Part shown: positions 1 to 5,420 of the stretch, piece by piece | How positions within the stretch are numbered: position 1 is the first letter of the stretch | Layout of the letters: each line of letters begins with the position of its first letter | Source of the DNA: Schleiferiaceae bacterium | GTDB taxonomy: Bacteria > Bacteroidota > Bacteroidia > Flavobacteriales > Schleiferiaceae | Length of the DNA stretch: 6,026 nucleotides | Assembly: GCA_025210575.1 (NCBI GenBank) | Contig: JAOARK010000265.1 | Location: 1-6,026 of the forward strand | Direction: 5' to 3' | Notes under the pieces: model-generated | Told to the model about the DNA's origin: nothing | The model's database searches: none | What the model saw: the letters and a program-made list of their open reading frames with translations, nothing else | Translations under genes and position numbers: made by a program

Positions 1-534
1 CGCAGTATGATAAGCTATCAATCCCCATACGATGAAGGTCGAGCACAGGCAAACACTGCTCAGCAACCCTTTCCCACTTTTACACAAGAAGAAAATCGCG
101 GAAAGCAAGTTTTCTTTAGTCCAAACTTAGGTGGCTGTGCGGTTTGCCACGGAACGGAAGCTTTTATCGCTCCAGGTCCGAGAAGCAATGGCTTGGATGC
201 TACGATTACTGATGCTGGAGTTGGAGGAAATACTGGAAACCCCAACCAACAAGGATTGTTTAAAACCCCTTCATTGCGCAACGTTGCAGCTAGGCCCCCT
301 TACATGCATGACGGCCGATTTGCGACCTTAGAAGAAGTGGTAGAACATTACAATTCGGGCGTTCAAATGAGCCCAAACTTGCATCCTGCGCTCATCGACC
401 CAAACAACAATACACAACCCAAAAGGTTGAACTTGTCTGAAGCCGACAAAGCTGCATTGGTTGCTTTCTTAAGAACTTTAGATGATAATGCTATGATGAC
501 GGACGAAAAGTTTTCTGATCCATTCTTTAATTAA
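1..534 (+). CDS. Di-haem cytochrome c peroxidase / MauG family protein, C-terminal part (5' end outside window)
   Basis: The reading frame is open from base 1 and ends at TAA 532-534, so the gene starts upstream; the ATG at position 7 is probably internal. The visible part is the C-terminal haem domain. A CAVCH haem-c attachment motif (CxxCH) is encoded at 136-150, followed about 40 residues later by KTPSLRNVAARPPYMHDGRF. This second motif is typical of bacterial di-haem peroxidases, and its Met (PYMHDG) is the usual distal ligand of the electron-accepting haem; MauG proper has Tyr there. Family members reduce H2O2 or oxidise a partner protein in the periplasm using electrons from small cytochromes or copper proteins. 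The first haem domain, the signal peptide and any promoter lie outside the window, so peroxidase and MauG-like roles cannot be fully separated, although the Met favours peroxidase. The gene converges on the minus-strand operon and overlaps its last gene by 8 bases. Confidence 0.93.
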   Translation, partial: RSMISYQSPYDEGRAQANTAQQPFPTFTQEENRGKQVFFSPNLGGCAVCHGTEAFIAPGPRSNGLDATITDAGVGGNTGNPNQQGLFKTPSLRNVAARPPYMHDGRFATLEEVVEHYNSGVQMSPNLHPALIDPNNNTQPKRLNLSEADKAALVAFLRTLDDNAMMTDEKFSDPFFN

Positions 535-2002
535 CATCAACAAACACTATAAAATGGGGAGTGCTTTGTTTGCGCAAAACGCGCCCTTTTTTGTTGAGTG
601 CTAGAATGGTTATCGATTCATTCGGAGAGCCTTTAATTCCAGAATTTTCGCTAATTGCTCGATTCAAACTGCGAATGTCAAGGGTATATGAAAACCCATA
701 GAGTGGCAAATACCCTAACTCTTCGTTTGGTATGAAAAGAATAGGCGCTTTGTTTGTTGCGCCCCTTAATCCATTTAATCTTACTTCCTCTTCTATAACG
801 CGCTCCAAACTCTTATCACCTAGCTTCAATTGGCTCACCACTTTTTTATTGTGAACTCGGGTTTTTGGTATTGGCCGATCGAACATTCTGTTAGGGATAT
901 CAGTTCCACATCTTGATAATTTAGGGTGTGGAAAAAACATGAAGTAACGCAGGCGGTCATTTTTCTTTATCCAACTTCTGGGTTTAGACAACACTTTTGG
1001 ATTTTCTTTATCTGAGTAATCATAAAATAGCTTTGCCACTCGATTAGAATCATAATCCAGCACTATCACACTATCTACCTTTGGATAACAGGTTGGACAA
1101 ACCTTCTTAAAATAAGTATGCGACCATGCAAAATCTGAATGGGCATTGGTGTAACGCGACTTTATAAATTGCATCATTCCCCATTTCGTGTCTGTGTCTG
1201 GTTTAAGCCGGTGCACATATGTTTCGAGTAAAATGGTATCGAATTGTTTTCGGTATTTCCATTCTTCTTCAAAGTAGAAACTATTTACAGTGAGGTGATC
1301 TGTTTTGTAACTAAACTCATGTTTGCCTTTGCTATATGTAGAATCGAGAGCACCGTTAAAAAAATGTAGTTTAATGCGATTTCCATTTGCCTCGTACCAA
1401 TTCTCCCATCGCTTTTGCTGAGGGTAAAAAGAATAGTTGCGCATCGGGTGCCTTTCTCGCACCAGTGTTGTATCCCCATTAGGGTGCACCCGAATCACCC
1501 TAAGAGTGTCTTTGTTGTAAAATGAATATTGTGTTTCGCTATTTTTCTTCCAATAGACCTGATTAAATACTCGATCTTCAACATGCTGAACGACCACAAA
1601 ACTCATTTGATTTCGATTGGTGTCTATATAAGCAAATCCTTGTTTGTTGTACCACCTGCGCTTATGATCGAAAGGCCATTTTTGTAACGCTTGAAATTGC
1701 TGACGCTCTTCATAAACTCCAGGAACTGTCTTTGTAAATAATGAATCGCAACAAGAAATTTTTGCTGAGGTCAATAACGTATCTCCAAGCTTCCATCTTT
1801 TCTCAAAACCCCAAGGGGTATTAAAGACATGCACTTTTGCTTCTTTCCCTTTCTGCAGTAGTGTGTCCTCACCAAATACGAACAACAGATTTTCTTTTTC
1901 TAAGGTATCAGCCCAATCAACAAAATATTGGTGAGTTTTAAATTCTTGAGCTTTGACAAGAGTTGAAATGATAAGTGAAACTATGAAGAGATTTTTGCGC
2001 AT
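527..2002 (-). CDS. Exported protein of unknown function, 491 aa
   Basis: I do not recognise a family for this protein. It begins MRKNLFIVSLIISTLVKAQ, a clear signal peptide with likely cleavage after VKA, so the product should be periplasmic or surface-located. No later transmembrane segment is evident. Residues about 100-300 are rich in Trp, Tyr, Phe and charged residues in short alternating stretches (for example KRWENWYEANGNRIKLHFF), which suggests an extended beta-sheet region. A CPTC pair lies at residues 302-305 and could form a disulfide or bind metal, but no thioredoxin fold signature surrounds it. CC occurs at residues 84-85. Residues about 380-491 look like a separate mixed alpha/beta domain. 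The gene is last in the proposed minus-strand operon, 43 bases after the YCII gene, and its stop overlaps the convergent peroxidase gene. Coding status is secure from the length and the signal peptide; function is open. Confidence 0.85.
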   Translation of the reverse strand: MRKNLFIVSLIISTLVKAQEFKTHQYFVDWADTLEKENLLFVFGEDTLLQKGKEAKVHVFNTPWGFEKRWKLGDTLLTSAKISCCDSLFTKTVPGVYEERQQFQALQKWPFDHKRRWYNKQGFAYIDTNRNQMSFVVVQHVEDRVFNQVYWKKNSETQYSFYNKDTLRVIRVHPNGDTTLVRERHPMRNYSFYPQQKRWENWYEANGNRIKLHFFNGALDSTYSKGKHEFSYKTDHLTVNSFYFEEEWKYRKQFDTILLETYVHRLKPDTDTKWGMMQFIKSRYTNAHSDFAWSHTYFKKVCPTCYPKVDSVIVLDYDSNRVAKLFYDYSDKENPKVLSKPRSWIKKNDRLRYFMFFPHPKLSRCGTDIPNRMFDRPIPKTRVHNKKVVSQLKLGDKSLERVIEEEVRLNGLRGATNKAPILFIPNEELGYLPLYGFSYTLDIRSLNRAISENSGIKGSPNESITILALNKKGRVLRKQSTPHFIVFVDVN

Positions 2003-2045
2003 AAATTGATTCTTATAAGTCTACACGCAAAAAGAGTGCCGACCG

Positions 2046-2474
2046 TTAATCCAGCTTACTGCCTTTTCCAGCCCACCAAGGATGAACTTCATAACTCAAC
2101 CTGCCAGCCTTGAAAGCTGGGTCTGCCTCTACCAGCTCGCGCACTTCTTCTTCCGTAGGAACTTTAAAAATGAGAATCCCTCGCCAGTCACCATCATCAC
2201 CGAAAGGACCGGCAATACAAAGCTTTCCGCTTTCTCCTAAGCTGTTTAAGTGTGCTAAATGCCCCTCTTGTATTTTTGCCGTTTCAGCTTCGTCTTGACC
2301 TCTGCTTTCTCCTGCTTTTAGCATTACAAAAAAGTATTGCTTCATGGTAAAGACCGTATCTCCCTCTGGCATTTCAAAAATGGGACAACCATCTATATCT
2401 TTTTTCATTTCTTCTGATTGAGCCCAACCACAGAAAGCCAGACCTAAACAAACCATCAAAGCAAGATTTTTCAT
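2046..2474 (-). CDS. Exported YCII-domain protein
   Basis: The 142-residue product has a signal peptide (MKNLALMVCLGLAFCGWAQ, likely cleaved near residue 19) followed by a YCII (YciI-like) domain from about residue 45 to 134. The diagnostic pattern is visible: HLAHLNSLGESGKLCIAGPF with His72 and His75, an Asp cluster at 93-96, then ILIFKVPTEEEVRELVEADPAFKAG and a closing EVHPWW. YCII proteins have a ferredoxin-like, dimeric alpha+beta barrel fold with a conserved His/Asp pair thought to be catalytic; most have no known reaction. One characterised member, TftG, removes chloride from 5-chloro-hydroxyhydroquinone ahead of an intradiol dioxygenase step. YCII proteins are usually short and cytoplasmic, so the signal peptide is the odd point here. 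The gene starts 26 bases after the stop of the preceding gene and shares the operon with an intradiol dioxygenase. The domain call is firm; the reaction is unknown. Confidence 0.9.
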   Translation of the reverse strand: MKNLALMVCLGLAFCGWAQSEEMKKDIDGCPIFEMPEGDTVFTMKQYFFVMLKAGESRGQDEAETAKIQEGHLAHLNSLGESGKLCIAGPFGDDGDWRGILIFKVPTEEEVRELVEADPAFKAGRLSYEVHPWWAGKGSKLD

Positions 2475-2500
2475 AACATTCTAATTTTGAGTAAATGTAG

Positions 2501-3055
2501 CTAATCCGCATTCAAGATTTCCTCAACCCTCTCTTTTATAGCCATAGCTTCTTCATAGTCAATCAACAATTCAGTATAACATTGGCACGGAGAATTGTGC
2601 TCCTGGTCATCGATCAAACGATGCAAATGACCCTCTTTCCAATACCATTTAAAATCTGCAGAAGTAAAGCCGTTACACAACCCCCAACCTGCATTTTGAA
2701 AACACGATTTTTGAGTTCTTATTAATTCACCTTCCCAAAAATGAAAAACATACCCGTCATGATTTAGCTTCATCAATCGACCTTTACTGTGAAAGGCCGC
2801 GGGAAACAAGTAATATGTTGTAGATGGGCGATCATGCGAAACATAAATCGGAAACTCCTGAATAGAAACAGTATCCTTCGGATAAAAATCATCTGGTAAC
2901 GTCACTTTTTTCAGGCTCGTGTCTGAATCAATTTTATTCACCCAATGGTCTATAAGCATTGTTCTAAAATCCAACAAGCGCATGTTCGATTTAACCTGAG
3001 CATAAGCACAAGAGCCTATCAATAGAAAAGTTGTAATCAATGCTGAAACCTTCAT
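2501..3055 (-). CDS. Exported Cys4-motif protein, paralogue B, 184 aa
   Basis: The family is not recognised. An N-terminal signal (MKVSALITTFLLIGSCAYAQ) is clear; cleavage after AYA would fit signal peptidase I, but IGSC at 13-16 loosely resembles a lipobox, so a lipoprotein is possible. The C-terminal half matches the protein encoded just upstream: VFHFWEGELIR (103-113), Cys118, GLCNGF with Cys127, WYW (137-139), HLHRLI (143-148), His153, PCQC (156-159, Cys157 and Cys159) and DY (166-167). The N-terminal halves differ strongly. Four conserved cysteines with spacing C-x8-C-x29-C-x-C plus conserved histidines suggest two disulfides or a metal site; this is inference. The start codon overlaps the stop of paralogue A as ATGA, so translation is probably coupled and the two products may be needed in fixed proportion. 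Confidence 0.87.
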   Translation of the reverse strand: MKVSALITTFLLIGSCAYAQVKSNMRLLDFRTMLIDHWVNKIDSDTSLKKVTLPDDFYPKDTVSIQEFPIYVSHDRPSTTYYLFPAAFHSKGRLMKLNHDGYVFHFWEGELIRTQKSCFQNAGWGLCNGFTSADFKWYWKEGHLHRLIDDQEHNSPCQCYTELLIDYEEAMAIKERVEEILNAD

Positions 3056-3636
3056 TTCTTCTTGAGTTCATTAGCCATTAATGAGCTTTCTGCTTTTTTA
3101 TACAAAGACATCACACTCCGGTAGTCATACATTACACGTTCAAAACACTGGCATGGATGCCGATGGGATTGCCAGCCTATTGAGCGATGCACCTGATCTC
3201 CCGACCAATACCAAAATGTATGTGCTGATGTAACAAACCCACCACATTGCCCCATGGCAGTGACCTGAGAGCAGAACTGCCAGGAGCGCAATAAATAGCC
3301 TTCCTTAAAATGAAAAGTGTGGTCGCCTAAAACAATTTTATGAATTTCATCCTCGAGAAGATAGACGAATAATACTTCGTCTTGTTTTTTCTCTGGCTCG
3401 GAATCTGGAATAAAAGGCAATCCTCCTCGCAAGTCATAACTTAACTGCTCTATGCCGCTATCTTGAATAGCGAAACCTTCCAATTCTATGGCCGCCCTTT
3501 CGTTGATGTATTCTTCAATACCCAAAACATAATCATCTAAAGGATCTGGAGTTCTGGGAATCGTGTAACCTCCGGGCTGACCAAAAGAATCAACTGCTGT
3601 AAGAAGAAGTAAATTAAGAAGAACAAACTTTTTCAT
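3052..3636 (-). CDS. Exported Cys4-motif protein, paralogue A, 194 aa
   Basis: The family is not recognised. The signal peptide is MKKFVLLNLLLLTAVDSFGQ, with probable cleavage before Gln20 or Pro21. A short Pro/Asp-rich stretch follows (TIPRTPDPLDDY), then a variable region to about residue 100. The C-terminal part shares its motif order with the next gene: TFHFKEGYLLR (107-117), Cys122, GQCGGF with Cys131, WYW (142-144), QVHRSI (148-153), HRHPCQC (158-164, Cys162 and Cys164) and DY (171-172). Cysteine spacing is C-x8-C-x30-C-x-C, almost identical to the paralogue. The C-terminus ends in a Lys-rich tail (ELKKK). The gene lies 12 bases after the dioxygenase stop and overlaps the next start by four bases. 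A tandem duplication followed by divergence of the N-terminal halves is the simplest origin. Function is unknown; an extracytoplasmic location is likely. Confidence 0.87.
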   Translation of the reverse strand: MKKFVLLNLLLLTAVDSFGQPGGYTIPRTPDPLDDYVLGIEEYINERAAIELEGFAIQDSGIEQLSYDLRGGLPFIPDSEPEKKQDEVLFVYLLEDEIHKIVLGDHTFHFKEGYLLRSWQFCSQVTAMGQCGGFVTSAHTFWYWSGDQVHRSIGWQSHRHPCQCFERVMYDYRSVMSLYKKAESSLMANELKKK

Positions 3637-3648
3637 AGTTATTTGAAT

Positions 3649-4251
3649 TTAAGCGTTCATATAAATGTTGAAATTCACTCCAAGCCCACCCTTTTCCCCA
3701 ATGGGGAAAAGGGGTACAATTCTCTGTTTGGCTTTTGGGTGTGAGGCCCACTGATCTTTTACAATAGAAGGGTCGTTTTGAAAATAGATTTGAGAAATAA
3801 GTTCGGGGCCATTGGGTTTGCTTATTCTAAAGTGGATATGAGCAGGACGGTATTCTTTTCCGTTTAAATACTTCCCTGGAAAAATGGTGGTAAATTTATA
3901 TTCCCCCTTTGCATTTGTTAATTGACTTCCCCGTAAACGGAACTCGTCTGATGTATTGTCGTAATTACCTTCTGTATCACATTGCCATATTTCTACCAAA
4001 TAACCTGCTAATGGTTTAATGCAGTCCTTGCCAAACACCTGACCCGCTATTTGCAACTCTGCCCCTTTAATCCCAGCATTGAGAAGCGAGCTTCTTTTGG
4101 GAGATCCTACCCTATAAAAGGGACCTAAAATATCATTCGTAGTTTGGCAATCCCCCTTAAACTTCTCACCCTCAATGGGCTTAACTTTTCCGAAGGTGCT
4201 GATGCCGATTGCTCCTAAAGCAAGTGTGCCGATAAACTTTCCTCTTTCCAT
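3649..4251 (-). CDS. Exported intradiol ring-cleavage dioxygenase
   Basis: The 200-residue protein belongs to the intradiol dioxygenase family (catechol 1,2-dioxygenase, hydroxyquinol 1,2-dioxygenase, protocatechuate 3,4-dioxygenase), which cleaves an aromatic ring between two adjacent hydroxyls using non-haem Fe(III). The N-terminal family motif is DILGPFYRVGSP (40-51). All four iron ligands can be placed by comparison with protocatechuate dioxygenase: Tyr97 (EGNYDN), Tyr128 (FPGKY), and His138 and His140 in RPAHIHF; Arg135 of that motif is also present. It is a single-domain form, like protocatechuate dioxygenase subunits in core size, without the helical N-terminal dimer domain of catechol dioxygenases. 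Residues 1-22 form a hydrophobic export-like signal (MERGKFIGTLALGAIGISTF); a twin-Arg pair is lacking, though ERGKF resembles a degraded Tat motif. Substrate cannot be assigned. The start lies 9 bases after the upstream stop, indicating an operon. Confidence 0.92.
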   Translation of the reverse strand: MERGKFIGTLALGAIGISTFGKVKPIEGEKFKGDCQTTNDILGPFYRVGSPKRSSLLNAGIKGAELQIAGQVFGKDCIKPLAGYLVEIWQCDTEGNYDNTSDEFRLRGSQLTNAKGEYKFTTIFPGKYLNGKEYRPAHIHFRISKPNGPELISQIYFQNDPSIVKDQWASHPKAKQRIVPLFPIGEKGGLGVNFNIYMNA

Positions 4252-4260
4252 AATGATTAC

Positions 4261-5286
4261 TTAAAAGTTGAGTTGCTTAATATCTCCTGTTGGGGTAACC
4301 CAATACAATTGCTTGATGATCTTTTCTTTAATGATCTCTTTAGGTTTTACCTCTTTCTTGGGTTCTTTAGGTTTAGGCACCAGGCGCATCTTTACTTCAT
4401 ACTCTATTTGCACCACGGGTTCGAGCATGGCCGGGTTCACTACAAAATCGTAATGCTTGTTAAATTTCGGCATGTAGAACTGCGATGTTGTTTTGGGTGC
4501 AGCGTTTATTGTTCCAGATTGCTTTACATACATGGCATTAGAACTATAAACCGTATAACTCTGGTATTGTTCATGAGGCAGGTGCACCATAAACCCTTCT
4601 GTCATCATTCTGTCTTTATCTTTAAAATCTTGATGTGTTTGCTCACCAAAACGCATGATTTTTTGCTTCAACATTCCCTCTGCTTTGTTGATGAGCTTCT
4701 CCTTTTTTAAATCGATGTCTTCGATGAAATAATCTACTCGCACCAAATCGTAGATTTCATTTTCTGCACAAATGGTTACCAAATATTCTAGAACCGCTGG
4801 GTCTGTGTATTTGAAGTGAAGATTCTTCTTCAGCTCAAATACAATGGGAATTTCATTGTAGGTTTTCTTGGAAAAGATCTTTTTGTCTGGGATGGTCTCG
4901 TATAGAGGAATAAACGAGATCATATCCACATACATTTCTACATCAGAAGAACGCTTGTTCGCGCCTTTTCGGATTGAATCGATTTTCGCTTTCAGCAAAT
5001 CGTTCGCCTCTTTTTGAGTTTCGCCCACTTGAGTGGAAGTGAAAATTGCTAAATAAGAATCAGCTTTGGCATTGTATAGACCTTTGATCGTAAATGTTAA
5101 ATCGCCTAAAGCGGGCATGTTGACAGACACAAAGTTGTTTTGGATTTGCACCATTCTGTCTTTTTCTGCGCGCAGACTTATTGCTGAATTATTGGCACGA
5201 TAGTCATAATTTCCTTTTGCCTGAGACATTCCGTTAAGGAACCAAGCCAATGCGAAAAGCGTTGTTATTGTTTTCAAATTTTTCAT
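4261..5286 (-). CDS. Exported SIMPL-like (DUF541-like) protein with Lys/Pro-rich tail
   Basis: The start was set at 5286, giving 341 residues beginning MKNLKTITTLFALAWFLNGMSQA, a good signal peptide; the ATG at 5322 would add 12 residues (MLWSQINSIIEI) ahead of it and is unlikely. Residues about 60-215 resemble the SIMPL/DUF541 layout: a strand region, a helix (ETQKEANDLLKAKIDSIRK, 89-107), a strand ending SFIPLYE (124-130), a second strand (YNEIPIVFELKK), a helix (PAVLEYLVTICAENEI), strands, then a Lys-rich helix (LKKEKLINKAEGMLKQKIM). SIMPL proteins are exported and of poorly defined role. Residues 276-302 form a further strand-rich piece, followed by a charged KEPKKEVKPKE linker (307-317) and a short C-terminal end, YWVTPTGDIKQLNF. 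The SIMPL link is by pattern only and could be wrong. It is the first gene of the minus-strand operon and lies next to the divergent regulatory region. Confidence 0.85.
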   Translation of the reverse strand: MKNLKTITTLFALAWFLNGMSQAKGNYDYRANNSAISLRAEKDRMVQIQNNFVSVNMPALGDLTFTIKGLYNAKADSYLAIFTSTQVGETQKEANDLLKAKIDSIRKGANKRSSDVEMYVDMISFIPLYETIPDKKIFSKKTYNEIPIVFELKKNLHFKYTDPAVLEYLVTICAENEIYDLVRVDYFIEDIDLKKEKLINKAEGMLKQKIMRFGEQTHQDFKDKDRMMTEGFMVHLPHEQYQSYTVYSSNAMYVKQSGTINAAPKTTSQFYMPKFNKHYDFVVNPAMLEPVVQIEYEVKMRLVPKPKEPKKEVKPKEIIKEKIIKQLYWVTPTGDIKQLNF

Positions 5287-5356
5287 GATCTCTATAATTG
5301 AATTGATTTGAGACCAAAGCACCGAACTGGCACGAAAAATGTGTTGTACATTGCCC

Positions 5357-5392
5357 GTAAAAGCATTGTATTTTATTTTACAAGCGTTTTAC
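5357..5392. repeat. 36-base imperfect inverted repeat, candidate operator
   Basis: The left arm GTAAAAGCATTGTA (5357-5370) and right arm TACAAGCGTTTTAC (5379-5392) pair over GTAAAA/TTTTAC and TTGTA/TACAA, with a central three-base block (GCA against CGC when aligned) where two positions mismatch. The loop is TTTTATTT (5371-5378). It lies between two divergent genes and lacks a GC-rich stem, so a protein-binding site is more likely than a terminator. The regulator is unknown. Confidence 0.65.
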
Positions 5393-5395
5393 AAG
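5376..5395. repeat. Two TTTTACAAG direct repeats spaced by 11 bases
   Basis: TTTTACAAG occurs at 5376-5384 and again at 5387-5395, a start-to-start distance of 11 bases, close to one helical turn. They overlap the right arm of the inverted repeat. Reverse-oriented TTGTA cores occur at 5366-5370 and 5344-5348, 22 bases apart. The arrangement would let a DNA-binding protein occupy one face of the helix. It is a visible pattern; binding is inference. Confidence 0.6.
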
Positions 5396-5420
5396 ACCTT
5401 CAACACACACGATTCTACAT

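Larger units (their letters stand above)
5287..5420. promoter_or_regulatory. Divergent intergenic region, probable promoters for both flanking genes
   Basis: These 134 bases separate the minus-strand operon start (ATG at 5286) from the plus-strand gene (TTG at 5421), so promoters in both directions are expected here. I found no convincing pair of Bacteroidota elements (TTG plus TAnnTTTG at about 19-base spacing) on either strand. The region does hold a strong cluster of inverted and direct repeats at 5344-5395, which may be an operator. Ahead of 5286 the minus strand reads TAGAGATC before ATG, a weak ribosome-binding sequence at best. Confidence 0.6.

Noticed and set aside
547..600. GC-rich stretch with TTTGCGCAAA and a following T-run as a terminator for the peroxidase gene
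   Set aside because: It lies inside the coding sequence of the minus-strand gene, and the best stem adjoining the T-run is only about three base pairs, so it is not a convincing hairpin.
2003..2045. Terminator or new promoter in the 43-base gap before the 491-residue protein gene
   Set aside because: No inverted repeat is present, and no TTG/TAnnTTTG pair is visible on the minus strand.
4268..4710. Plus-strand frames of 61 and 145 codons
   Set aside because: They lie antisense within the well-supported SIMPL-like gene and have unnatural Phe/Leu/His/Cys-rich composition typical of shadow frames.
4252..5322. Longer start at 5322 for the SIMPL-like gene
   Set aside because: It would put 12 residues without positive charge ahead of a well-formed signal peptide beginning at the ATG at 5286.
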